Assembly: GCA_027037025.1 (NCBI GenBank)
Contig: JALWBS010000073.1
Span: forward strand, 1-8,972
Length of the DNA: 8,972 nucleotides
Direction: 5' to 3'
From: Desulfurococcales archaeon
GTDB taxonomy: Archaea; Thermoproteota; Thermoprotei_A; Sulfolobales; Ignisphaeraceae
Shown here: positions 1-6,014 of the stretch, piece by piece
How positions within the stretch are numbered: the stretch's first letter is position 1
How the letters are laid out: the number at the start of each line of letters is the position of its first letter
Made by a program: the position numbers and the translations under genes
Notes under the pieces: generated by a model
The model's database searches: none
The model's input: the letters and a program-made list of their open reading frames with translations, nothing else
What the model was told of the DNA's origin: nothing

Positions 1-180
1 GGAGGCGAATACACGTGGAGATTAGCATCGAAAGCCGAGAAGATGGGTATACCAATGTACATATCCGTCGAAAGAGCCGCGTTAGCAGCATGGTCCCTCG
101 CAAAGTTCGGTGAATGGCTTAAGGCTAAAGGAACATTCGAGGAGTACATCGAGCAGTGCAGAAAAGCTTGGGGTTACTAA
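1..180 (+). CDS. C-terminal end of a probable NDP-forming acyl-CoA synthetase (alpha-type)
   Basis: Frame 1 is open from the window edge to TAA at 178-180 and encodes the last 59 residues of a protein. The stretch KAEKMGIPMYISVERAALA, followed by WSLAKFGEWLKAKG, resembles the end of the CoA-ligase alpha domain in ADP-forming acetyl/acyl-CoA synthetases. There a 'GIPvy.sPERAa.al..L' segment closes the last subdomain. In that family the enzyme converts an acyl-CoA with ADP and phosphate to the acid, ATP and CoA in the cytoplasm. The tail after the match (about residues 40-59, charged, ending KAWGY) is not diagnostic. The start lies outside the window, and the assignment rests on one short segment. 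The frame itself is convincing; the function is moderate. Confidence 0.55.
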   Translation, partial: GGEYTWRLASKAEKMGIPMYISVERAALAAWSLAKFGEWLKAKGTFEEYIEQCRKAWGY

Positions 181-196
181 GAACAGTTCTTTTCTA
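179..196 (+). terminator. Possible T-rich transcription stop
   Basis: Just after the TAA of the first gene comes a short inverted repeat (AAGAA-CAG-TTCTT) running into the T-rich stretch TTCTTTTCT. Archaeal RNA polymerase stops at T-runs, so this may end the acyl-CoA synthetase transcript. The stem is only 5 A/T-rich pairs, so the T-run is the main evidence. The next gene starts 43 bases after the stop and shows no clear TATA box, so read-through is equally possible. Confidence 0.25.
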
Positions 197-222
197 CCAA
201 CAGCTTCTTAGCTAAGATCGAG

Positions 223-1074
223 TTGAGTGCTAGGGAACAGGTGTTGAGACTAGTAGTGTTCATGGTAGACGCCCTAGACGTGAGAGACGTTAAGAGACTC
301 AATCTAAGTAACTTGATGGGGGCTCGCTACGGCACGTACCCAGCTGTTGTATCACCTACTCATGGAAAGCCCTTCACTCCATACGCATGGGCAACAATAA
401 TCTCAGGTAGCGAACCACGAAATGCCGGACTCGATTCGTGGTGGAGCTGGGGGAGGGTTCTCGATAAAGTAAGGACGTTGCCCATAATCAAAAAGATTCC
501 GGGGAAGAGAAAGATCCTCGAAAAGCTTGGAGTAAGACCTAAGCTAGCGACGATTAGGGGAAGAGGTACTACGATATTTGACGATATTCATGATAGTGTA
601 GCTCTGTTCATTCCTAGCTACAGTGAACCACTGTGGATAAGGGATAGCTATATTGAAGCCTCGAAGAGAGGTTTGAGAGCTTATATAGAGCAGGTATGGA
701 GAATCCATGGCTTCAGAAGGAGATGCATATTAAATGCGTTGAAACTTTGTAGAAGATGGAGGCTCTTCGCAGCGTGGGTCGACGTCGTGGACATGATCGG
801 CCATGCTTGCATAGCTAAGCATAGGATACACTACGACTTAGCTCTGAAAGCCGTGGATGGCTTGGCCCGTGAAATGAAGGAGGTGTTACGTTCTCAAGGA
901 ATTGAGTTTGCGTTTGCGGTCGTCAGTGACCACGGCATGGAGCCCCAACCCGATGGAACGGGAGATCACTCATCGCTAGGCTTCTGGAGCATAGAACCCA
1001 ACATTCCGTGGTATAGACCATCCAGGGCAACGGACTTCAGATACCTGTGGAGAAGAATCGTTGAAGAGCTTTAG
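223..1074 (+). CDS. Alkaline phosphatase superfamily hydrolase (type I phosphodiesterase/pyrophosphatase-like)
   Basis: A complete 283-residue, probably cytoplasmic hydrolase; no signal peptide is seen. It carries the ordered two-metal site of the alkaline phosphatase superfamily. Asp16 lies in VVFMVDALD. A nucleophile candidate, Thr52, lies in FTPYAWATIISG. Asp190 and His194 lie in VDVVDMIGHA, Asp236-His237 in VVSDHGME, and His249 in GDHSSLG. Family members cleave phosphomono- or phosphodiesters, including nucleotide pyrophosphates and phosphoglycerate-type substrates; the substrate cannot be told here. The middle (about 80-180) is basic and variable, as is usual for the cap region. The start chosen is TTG 223. 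GTG 241 would also keep all motifs, and no strong SD decides between them. The 3' end overlaps the convergent surface-protein gene by 4 bases. Superfamily call is strong; specificity is unknown. Confidence 0.8.
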   Translation: MSAREQVLRLVVFMVDALDVRDVKRLNLSNLMGARYGTYPAVVSPTHGKPFTPYAWATIISGSEPRNAGLDSWWSWGRVLDKVRTLPIIKKIPGKRKILEKLGVRPKLATIRGRGTTIFDDIHDSVALFIPSYSEPLWIRDSYIEASKRGLRAYIEQVWRIHGFRRRCILNALKLCRRWRLFAAWVDVVDMIGHACIAKHRIHYDLALKAVDGLAREMKEVLRSQGIEFAFAVVSDHGMEPQPDGTGDHSSLGFWSIEPNIPWYRPSRATDFRYLWRRIVEEL

Positions 1075-2363
1075 TAGCTTCGCCTACGTAGTTTAGCTAC
1101 TATAGATGCGATAAGTATCGTAAACACCAATGTTACGAGCAGCAGCGCTGGGAGAAGCATGCTCTTCGCAGTACCTCCGAGTGAACCTCCTCCCGAAGCT
1201 ACGTAAGTCGTGCTACGCTGGGTTGTGGTTCGCGTAGTTGATGATGCTTGGATAGGAGTTGAAGCAGTTGCGTAAGCTGTTGCTGTGCGGGTTGTCGTTG
1301 TAGGTGTTACGGTAACCCGGATCTTAACGGGTATGCTGATGTTTGCTGGGTCGGTGATGCTCAATGTGATCGTTGAAGCGCCTGGTCTTGATGGTGCTCT
1401 CACGGGTACACTGATCTTACCCTGGGAATCGGTTCTGTAATCCGTGCCGTTCACCACAATGATCGTTCCTGGAGGAGGTACGAAGTTCGTTCCGTTGTAC
1501 GTAAGCTGCAGCGTTACGTTGAAGACCTGGTTGGGAGCCACAGTTTTGGGATACGAAGCGTTGGCTACGGATAGAGCTTGAAGTATGGCAGAGCTCATCG
1601 AGCTCAGCGTTTCTCCAAACGCGTTTATGCCGTAGACGTAGATGTTCACAGGGTTACCAAGGCTTTTATTCCATGGTATGGAGATCGCTACGTTGACGAC
1701 TATGCTCCCCTTCTCAATCTTAACGCTCTTGACGTACTTAGCCATGGACCCCTCGATGGTGTAACTACGGTTAGGTACGTGAACGGTTACAGAAAGTAGA
1801 GTTCCTTCGCTGGAGAGCATGTGTAGATCTACGTAGTTAACGGGTTCCGAGACCCTGGCAATGATGCTATAATCGTAGCCGGCCAACATGTACTTAGGCG
1901 CTGCGTAGCCTGAGATCTCCAAGAGCTCTATCCTAGGAGGAGACATGTTGTAGAACTCGACTCCAAGGGTGTTAAAGGTCACTGCAACATGGCTACCACT
2001 ACTAGGAACTATGGTTAGCAACGTTGAGGTTCTGCTATTGAACGTAGATACAATCCTACCTAGTAAGCTTGTGCTGGACGCCGATGAAACACCTATCAAA
2101 ACGAAAGTTCTGGAGCTAAGCATCGTCGTCAAGGGGATTCTCGCTGGACTTACTGGTAAGAGTTCAACGTTGAAGATATTAAACGTCGTTGTTAATACTG
2201 TTCTGCGAGATTCCACTATCCATACGCTTAAGTTCTCTGTATGAAATCCTGAAGCATTCAGAGCGCTGGAAGAGCTCTCGGTATAGGCATGGTTATTCGC
2301 TTCGATATCGATGATCGTTACTAGGAGTAGAGCTAAGGCTATGAATACTGTTGTGCGCCTCAT
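1071..2363 (-). CDS. Exported, membrane-anchored Ig-like surface protein with Thr/Ser stalk
   Basis: A 430-residue protein built like an archaeal cell-surface protein. Residues 1-22 form a signal peptide (MRRTT then a hydrophobic run). About 40-265 is a beta-rich region of no recognised family. About 266-353 looks like one Ig-like/carboxypeptidase-regulatory-like beta sandwich. About 353-389 is a Thr/Ser-rich linker, likely O-glycosylated, followed by a Gly-rich hinge. Residues 402-424 are a transmembrane helix ending in the stop-transfer sequence KLRRR. Many N-x-S/T sequons (for example NAS, NLS, NRS, NVT, NGT, NIS) suggest N-glycosylation, so most of the chain should face outside. It is the second gene of a minus-strand operon, 4 bases after the stop of the upstream exported protein. 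No enzyme motif is seen. A structural or binding role is inferred. Confidence 0.75.
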   Translation of the reverse strand: MRRTTVFIALALLLVTIIDIEANNHAYTESSSSALNASGFHTENLSVWIVESRRTVLTTTFNIFNVELLPVSPARIPLTTMLSSRTFVLIGVSSASSTSLLGRIVSTFNSRTSTLLTIVPSSGSHVAVTFNTLGVEFYNMSPPRIELLEISGYAAPKYMLAGYDYSIIARVSEPVNYVDLHMLSSEGTLLSVTVHVPNRSYTIEGSMAKYVKSVKIEKGSIVVNVAISIPWNKSLGNPVNIYVYGINAFGETLSSMSSAILQALSVANASYPKTVAPNQVFNVTLQLTYNGTNFVPPPGTIIVVNGTDYRTDSQGKISVPVRAPSRPGASTITLSITDPANISIPVKIRVTVTPTTTTRTATAYATASTPIQASSTTRTTTQRSTTYVASGGGSLGGTAKSMLLPALLLVTLVFTILIASIVAKLRRRSY

Positions 2364-2367
2364 GCCT

Positions 2368-3306
2368 TTAGCCCTTCAACAACAATACCATCACTACCTG
2401 CGTCACTACATGATCCCATCCTGTTACATCATCAGTTGGAGCTAGGTTATGCGTTAACCAGTAGTCGTAGGTACCTACGTTTAGAAGCTTGTTGCTGACC
2501 ATATCTACGAATGTATAAGTGCCCGAAGGACTCAAGCTTAGGATTGTTGAAGAGGAGTTGTAGTAAACAGTTAAGCGCACGGTATCAGGGGACTCACTAA
2601 CGTACCAATCTACGAGCCATGCAAGGAACCCCTTAACGATGCTACTATTATCGTAGATTGTGTATTCACCCAGCCTTATATTAGCTGGATAACCGTAGTA
2701 AGGATCTGATATCTCGACGTTACTCCATAGGATCTTCATGTACTTAGCATTCGTATACACTGATGTTCCATGATATACCTCGTTCTCCGAGAAACCATTT
2801 ATCCCGAGAAGCTTCAACACCTTGAGCAGAACCACGTCGGTCTGAAGTTCAACCGTGCTCGAGGATACGTTGAGCGATAGAATCAACGTTTGCTCGTTTA
2901 TATGAGGAACGTAAGTAACAACCAAACCGTTGCTATAGACCCTTACGTATATGTTAATGAAATCGTTGGTATCACCCCAGTTCTGAAAGGGGTAGTACCG
3001 GAGGTAGCATTCAATGAATGTGCTCGTGACGTTCGTGAGCCCCTGACATATGTTCTGAAGATCTTGCTGCGCTTTCGTAAGGTTTATCTCTTGCCCCGTA
3101 TCAATCCAAGAGATTATGTCTGATGGAGGAAGAGAGTTGTTTATTGTGGAAGGTACTTGAGCGAAGACTATTGGTATGCCTAGGGATGGCGCGTTCTTCG
3201 AACAGTGTTGTTTCTCAATTAGGGGATGTGTTAAGCACAGGGTTGCGATTATTATCATTGCCACGAGCAGAGCTGTTATCATCGCTAGCCTAACACTTAC
3301 CTTCAT
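2368..3306 (-). CDS. Exported protein of unknown function, first gene of surface operon
   Basis: A 312-residue protein that I do not recognise. Residues 1-30 (MKVSVRLAM followed by a long hydrophobic run) form a signal peptide or N-terminal membrane anchor. The rest is polar and probably beta-rich, with six N-glycosylation sequons (at about N56, N75, N92, N146, N220 and N250). Cysteines at 24, 35, 87 and 100 leave up to three in the exported part, so a disulfide is possible. The C terminus (about 300-310) is hydrophobic but short. ATG 3306 is supported by a strong GGGGGTG ribosome-binding site and an upstream TATA-like box. The stop lies 4 bases before the Ig-like surface protein gene, so the two are very probably co-transcribed and may act together at the cell surface. 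No catalytic motif is visible. Confidence 0.7.
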   Translation of the reverse strand: MKVSVRLAMITALLVAMIIIATLCLTHPLIEKQHCSKNAPSLGIPIVFAQVPSTINNSLPPSDIISWIDTGQEINLTKAQQDLQNICQGLTNVTSTFIECYLRYYPFQNWGDTNDFINIYVRVYSNGLVVTYVPHINEQTLILSLNVSSSTVELQTDVVLLKVLKLLGINGFSENEVYHGTSVYTNAKYMKILWSNVEISDPYYGYPANIRLGEYTIYDNSSIVKGFLAWLVDWYVSESPDTVRLTVYYNSSSTILSLSPSGTYTFVDMVSNKLLNVGTYDYWLTHNLAPTDDVTGWDHVVTQVVMVLLLKG

Positions 3307-3308
3307 CG

Positions 3309-3315
3309 CACCCCC
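3309..3315 (-). promoter_or_regulatory. Strong Shine-Dalgarno site for the 312-residue exported protein
   Basis: On the minus strand GGGGGTG precedes ATG 3306 by two bases. It contains the GGTG core complementary to the 3' end of archaeal 16S rRNA and supports this ATG as the start. Confidence 0.55.
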
Positions 3316-3334
3316 AGCTGTTACTGCGGAACTC

Positions 3335-3345
3335 CGGTATATCTC
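3335..3345 (-). promoter_or_regulatory. TATA-like box of the surface-protein operon
   Basis: On the minus strand GAGATATACC lies about 34 bases upstream of ATG 3306, with an A-rich stretch (CAAAAGTAAT) just before it as a possible BRE. Transcription would begin near 3314, giving a very short leader that holds the SD. Assigned by spacing and sequence only. Confidence 0.4.
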
Positions 3346-3361
3346 TACCTATTACTTTTGA

Positions 3362-3729
3362 ATATGGATCCGGAGCTTAGAGAATCTTTGAGGAGATGCA
3401 CGCATGATGTGCTGAGGTAGCTAAAGAATTCGAGATACCTTCACGGATTTTCGCTGTTCCTATCGATAAGCTTCCCCATCTACTTCGCGTTCGCGTTTCT
3501 CCTAGGACTACGTGTGAAATCGTCGAGCTCCTACGCATCTATGGAGGAGCTCTGTACGAACCTCCTTCACCGAGCCTTCAAGAGGTGTTGCACCAGCTTC
3601 TGGAACCATTCACCAATTCAATGCGTGTAGCACTGAACGCATCTCTACCCACGTGCTGATGGAAGCATCGTGGGGTTGGGTTCTCGACGTAGGTGCTCAG
3701 GGTTCTAAGAGGGAACAGCTTCTTGTTCG
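3362..3729. pseudogene. Stretch without an intact gene; possible decayed gene
   Basis: No long ORF runs through these 368 bases. On the minus strand, pieces that read like protein follow one another only if frames are switched. One segment contains LFPLRTLSTYVENPT and ends ELVNGSR; the next contains VPEAGATPLEGSVKEVR and then TELLHRCVGARRFHT; the last contains MGKLIDRNSENP and RYLEFFSYLSTS. Stops or frameshifts separate them. The plus strand is pyrimidine-rich, which fits minus-strand coding. A competing plus-strand reading starts at ATG 3364 and is open to 3630 except for a single TAG at 3418; it would contain a hydrophobic segment. I recognise no family in either reading. Decay of a minus-strand gene is my preferred but weak inference; plain non-coding DNA is possible. 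No RNA gene or repeat is seen here. Confidence 0.22.
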
Positions 3730-4059
3730 CTAACCGCTCTTCTCGAGGATTTCGAGGGCTTTGTGAACCGTCACAACTCCCTGGGCACCGCTCACTAGGA
3801 TCGCTATGGATGCTGCTTCGAGCATCTCGTCGAGGCTCAAACCCTTTCTCAATCCCTCCCTAATCGCCCCCGCTAAGCAATCCACGCATCCCACGGATGC
3901 GTAGGCCGCTACGAGGCACAATCGCTTCGTCTTCTCGTCTAGTCTAGAGGGTTTCTGAACCTCTCTTCGGAGCTGTAGGAAGCTTTCAGTGAGCGTAGGC
4001 GCAACCCTGTTGATCCACTCCACGGGTTTCGGAATCTCGTTGTTCACGATCTCGACCAC
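3730..4059 (-). CDS. Carboxymuconolactone decarboxylase / AhpD-like small protein with CxxC
   Basis: A 109-residue, all-helical cytoplasmic protein of the size usual for the CMD/AhpD family. The diagnostic segment is LVAAYASVGCVDCLAGAIREGLRKG (here quoted in parts: VGCVDCLAGA then IREGLRKG), with the redox pair Cys58-Cys61. It is followed by 'LSLDEMLEAASIAILVSGAQG', the usual second helix pair (LSLDEMLEAA, then ILVSGAQG). In AhpD-like peroxidases the motif is CxxCxxH; here the third position is Gly64, so the usual proton-relay His is missing. A thiol-disulfide or carrier role is therefore more cautious than full peroxidase activity. The start is GTG 4059. A TATA box centred 25 bases upstream places the transcription start on the start codon, so the mRNA is probably leaderless. 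The gene is transcribed away from the C/D sRNA. Confidence 0.8.
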   Translation of the reverse strand: MVEIVNNEIPKPVEWINRVAPTLTESFLQLRREVQKPSRLDEKTKRLCLVAAYASVGCVDCLAGAIREGLRKGLSLDEMLEAASIAILVSGAQGVVTVHKALEILEKSG

Positions 4060-4078
4060 TTACCTAGGGAGTACCCAT

Positions 4079-4090
4079 GGATATAAGCTG
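4079..4090 (-). promoter_or_regulatory. TATA box for the CMD-like gene (leaderless promoter)
   Basis: AGCTTATATCC on the minus strand is centred near 4084, about 25 bases upstream of GTG 4059, the spacing expected for leaderless archaeal transcription. Its plus-strand reading (GGATATAAGC) is also TATA-like and lies about 50 bases before the C/D sRNA. It could therefore serve both directions. Confidence 0.5.
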
Positions 4091-4134
4091 GGGGTTGGAG
4101 AAGCGTGCTCGACGAGAAAAACCTGGTTTCATGC

Positions 4135-4198
4135 GGTGGGGTGATGATAGAGGATGGCTCTGAGCTGTGATGAGCTTTCTCGCTGTCTGACCTTCACC
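4135..4198 (+). ncRNA. Archaeal C/D box 2'-O-methylation guide sRNA
   Basis: All four boxes are perfect and correctly spaced. Box C is GTGATGA (4141-4147), with a 12-base guide TAGAGGATGGCT (4148-4159). Box D' is CTGA (4160-4163), then a 3-base linker GCT. Box C' is GTGATGA (4167-4173), with a 13-base guide GCTTTCTCGCTGT (4174-4186). Box D is CTGA (4187-4190). The flanks GGTGGG (4135-4140) and TTCACC (4193-4198) can pair as a terminal stem. Known C/D sRNAs bind L7Ae, Nop5 and fibrillarin and direct 2'-O-methylation of the target base paired to the fifth guide base upstream of D or D'. By that rule the targets would read AGCCAUCCUCUA (modified A at position 5) and ACAGCGAGAAAGC (modified C at position 5); I could not assign an rRNA or tRNA site. 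The 3' end overlaps, in antisense, the stop codon of the 78-residue membrane protein gene. Confidence 0.9.
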
Positions 4199-4430
4199 TC
4201 CTCTTAGAGGCTAGCGGTATGATCGTTGCTAGGGGTAGCACCACGATCGTCAGCAGCACGATCTCCATAAGCTTCTCCACGATGTTGTGCTCGACACCGA
4301 GGCTCCTAGCCACGACGTCGATCCCGACGAGTGTTGCTACCGCTGCTAAGCTCTCTAGAGCGAGTGTTCTTGCGAGTCTACTCCGCTCCCCCATCTTAGA
4401 CACGTCCACCACTCGATCTACTCGCTTCAA
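4194..4430 (-). CDS. Small two-helix membrane protein of unknown function
   Basis: A 78-residue protein with a charged, basic head (1-21). It has a first hydrophobic helix at about 22-43 (SLAAVATLVGIDVVA), a short polar loop (GVEHNIVEK) and a second helix at about 53-74 (MEIVLLTIVVLPLATIIPLA), ending in KRR. I do not recognise the family. The reverse strand is also open over this span, but that reading is Ser/Thr-rich and hydrophilic without pattern, so the minus strand is preferred. The start is TTG 4430, supported by a TATA box about 23-25 bases upstream that suggests a leaderless transcript. ATG 4394 is an alternative start. It follows the M48 protease gene by 43 bases and may be partly co-transcribed with it. 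A role as a partner of that membrane protease is a guess. Confidence 0.55.
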   Translation of the reverse strand: MKRVDRVVDVSKMGERSRLARTLALESLAAVATLVGIDVVARSLGVEHNIVEKLMEIVLLTIVVLPLATIIPLASKRR

Positions 4431-4448
4431 CCGCTCATCGTTGTGGAG

Positions 4449-4458
4449 TGTATAAGTC
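4449..4458 (-). promoter_or_regulatory. TATA box of the small membrane protein gene
   Basis: ACTTATACAC on the minus strand lies between the stop of the M48 gene and TTG 4430. Its centre is about 24 bases before that codon, consistent with leaderless transcription from the TTG and with expression independent of the M48 gene. Confidence 0.45.
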
Positions 4459-4473
4459 TTTCCGGAGGTAGCT

Positions 4474-5334
4474 CTACACCGTTAACGAAGTTAGCAACGC
4501 GTGGATCCGGGTCTCCGTTGGTGGGTGGAGGTTCGGTAATGGTTTGAGTAGCTCAGCTACGTCCTTCAGAACGCTGCGGCTCCTAGCCATCTGCTTAAGC
4601 ATCTGAGGGTTCTCGAGGAGGAGCATGGCTTCTCCGAAGCAAGCTTCCCGAAGCTTGGAGCACGTAGCTATCTTCGCTAAGGAGGTGCAGAGCTCGTAGG
4701 CATAGCCTTTCCTAGCCGCGAAGCGATCGGCTTCGTGCTCGAAGATCCACGACGAGCTCTTGGCCGCAACGAAGCAGGAGTAGAGGTACGCTGCTGCGCA
4801 AGCCACGCTGAAGAGCGAGGGGGTTTCGATGGCGTAGCCGAGCGACGATGCTGCTGTGAGCGATACGAGGAGGGACACGGCTAGGTGCACCCATCGATAC
4901 CCAGAGGATCGGTGCCCAACCTCGTGCATTATCGCTGCATCCACCTCCTGAGGAGTTAGGAACAGCAGCGTTGCCCTCGAGATGAAGACGCAGCTCATCG
5001 GGGCGAAGGTGGATGCGAGGATCCTCAGCGAGCTCGTTACGTACACCCTCACGTTCCCCACGATGGCGTAGAGCCTAGAGCTTCTCCTCAGAGCCCATGC
5101 ACGTAGCAGCACGGCTAGGTAGGCAAGCCCTATACCGCTGGCGTAGGCGAAGGCCAGGACCCAGGGCTGTTCAACGCTTGTGAAGAGGGTAACGCTTTCA
5201 AGAGCTTCGAGAGCGGATGAGCTGAGCAGGATCGCCGAGCTGATGAAGTAGGATCCGCTGGCTAGGTACGCTAGGTACGCTATCACCGACGCCAAGCAGA
5301 CGAGCAACGCTGAGAGCACAGCTACTTCCAGCAT
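4474..5334 (-). CDS. M48 family (HtpX-like) integral membrane zinc metalloprotease
   Basis: A 286-residue membrane protease, close to the usual HtpX length. The catalytic zinc motif HEVGH covers 137-141 (ligands His137 and His141, base Glu138). The third ligand is Glu199 in EHEAD, and the HPPTETRI segment near 270-277 is typical of the M48 C terminus. Hydrophobic helices lie at about 4-25, 28-48, 58-80, 148-168 and 174-192, flanking the active site as in HtpX. Before HExxH, the run FISRATLLFLTPQEVDAAI matches the family's 'gLl..L...El.avl' pattern. The known role is membrane-protein quality control by cytoplasmic-side proteolysis; the substrates here are unknown. The expected 'NAFA' strand is altered (ILASTFAP), so this is a divergent member. 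ATG 5334 has a TATA box about 34 bases upstream. Confidence 0.9.
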   Translation of the reverse strand: MLEVAVLSALLVCLASVIAYLAYLASGSYFISSAILLSSSALEALESVTLFTSVEQPWVLAFAYASGIGLAYLAVLLRAWALRRSSRLYAIVGNVRVYVTSSLRILASTFAPMSCVFISRATLLFLTPQEVDAAIMHEVGHRSSGYRWVHLAVSLLVSLTAASSLGYAIETPSLFSVACAAAYLYSCFVAAKSSSWIFEHEADRFAARKGYAYELCTSLAKIATCSKLREACFGEAMLLLENPQMLKQMARSRSVLKDVAELLKPLPNLHPPTETRIHALLTSLTV

Positions 5335-5362
5335 CTCTGCAGCCGAACACCGAGGGGATAGA

Positions 5363-5374
5363 GGTATTAAAGCT
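5363..5374 (-). promoter_or_regulatory. TATA box of the M48 protease gene
   Basis: AGCTTTAATACC on the minus strand is centred about 34 bases upstream of ATG 5334. Transcription would start near 5343 and leave a leader of roughly 9 bases with only a weak GCAGAG ribosome-binding site. Confidence 0.45.
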
Positions 5375-5386
5375 TGGATCGCTCTA

Positions 5387-5456
5387 ACGCAATCGGATGA
5401 GCGGAACCTCGTGGGTAGCTGATCAGTGATGAGCGTTCCCCTTAGCGATTCTGCGT
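5387..5456 (+). ncRNA. Weak C/D-box-like element in the divergent gap
   Basis: CTGA (5419-5422), a 3-base linker TCA and a perfect GTGATGA (5426-5432) reproduce the D'-linker-C' core of the two clear sRNAs in this window. The outer boxes are poor. A possible box C is CGGATGA (5394-5400) and a possible box D is CTGC (5451-5454), each 18 bases from the core rather than 12-13. Flanks ACGCA and TGCGT could pair around them. It may be a degenerate or unusual C/D RNA, or chance. It lies between the divergent M48 and NifX-like genes, where nothing else is seen. Confidence 0.22.
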
Positions 5457-5527
5457 GAAACCCAGCATGGGTAGAGAAAGAGGGTTTACGTGGATCCCCC
5501 TATCTACCTCGAATACCCCTACGCCCT

Positions 5528-5533
5528 AGGTGA
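5528..5533 (+). promoter_or_regulatory. Shine-Dalgarno site that decides the NifX-like start
   Basis: AGGTGA lies 4 bases before ATG 5538 and is the best ribosome-binding site near this gene. It argues for ATG 5538 over the in-frame GTG 5490, which has no SD and no TATA box at leaderless distance. Confidence 0.6.
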
Positions 5534-5537
5534 AACG

Positions 5538-6014
5538 ATGTCGGGCGGACCTCCTTGGGGGAGAGGCGGTGGTCGTGGAGGTGGAAGGGGTTGGGGAGGC
5601 GGTGGTAGAGGTGGGGGTCCATGGTTCGTCGGAGCTCCGGTGCCCAGCCTTCCCCAGGTACCTCCACCTCCTCCGAACGTAGTTAGGGTTGCGGTAGCGA
5701 CCAGCGATTCCTCGGGTCTGAACTCCGTGGTATCGCCTCGCTTCGCTCGAGCGCCCTACATAACGATCGTCGACGTGGCTAACGGAAGCGTAGCGTGGGT
5801 GAACCCCGTCAAGAACCCTTTCGAGGCGATGCCTAGAGGAGCTGGGGTATCGCTTGGTCAGTGGCTTGCTCAGATAGGTTGTAGAGTCGCTGTGGGAACG
5901 AACTTCGGGCCCAACATAGCCGCGGTTCTACAGCAGGCAGGGGTAAAGCTCGTTACCGTACCACCCGGGACCCGCGTTATAGACGCGCTTAGGATCGCTG
6001 GGTTGGTGAGGTAG
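5538..6014 (+). CDS. NifX/ORP-like dinitrogenase-cofactor-family protein with Gly/Arg-rich N terminus
   Basis: From ATG 5538 the protein has 158 residues; from GTG 5490 it would have 174. The first ~30 residues are a Gly/Arg/Trp-rich low-complexity head (GGPPWGRGGGRGG and onward), then a Pro-rich linker (VPPPPPNV). The remaining ~110 residues are one NifX/NifB-C-like fold: VRVAVATSDSSGLNSVVSPR, FARAPYITIVDV, GAGVSLGQWLAQIGC, then GTNFGPNIAAVLQQAGVKL. Relatives bind or carry metal clusters: NifX and NafY carry FeMo-co precursors, and the Desulfovibrio orange protein carries a Mo-Cu cluster. Only one Cys is present in the domain, so a cluster would need other ligands. It heads an operon with two ferredoxin-MinD ATPases, the arrangement seen for ORP-type genes. 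A nitrogenase role is unlikely since no nif structural gene is present here. A cluster-handling role is inferred. Confidence 0.85.
   Translation: MSGGPPWGRGGGRGGGRGWGGGGRGGGPWFVGAPVPSLPQVPPPPPNVVRVAVATSDSSGLNSVVSPRFARAPYITIVDVANGSVAWVNPVKNPFEAMPRGAGVSLGQWLAQIGCRVAVGTNFGPNIAAVLQQAGVKLVTVPPGTRVIDALRIAGLVR

Noticed and set aside
4219..4455. Plus-strand open frame of 78 codons opposite the small membrane protein
   Set aside because: It is Ser/Thr-rich without helix pattern and mirrors the hydrophobic minus-strand gene; the minus frame has the better start context and TATA box.
5260..5281. Short tandem repeat (GCTAGGTACG twice)
   Set aside because: It lies in the M48 gene and codes for the repeated Tyr-Leu-Ala in a membrane helix; too short to be a repeat element.
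5490..5537. GTG 5490 as the start of the NifX-like gene
   Set aside because: It has no SD or properly placed TATA box, while ATG 5538 has AGGTGA 4 bases upstream.
6012..6014. TAG read as pyrrolysine joining the NifX-like protein to the ATPase
   Set aside because: TAG ends several other genes here (1072, 6885, 8046, 8798) and no pyrrolysine context is seen; a CTG start explains the data more simply.
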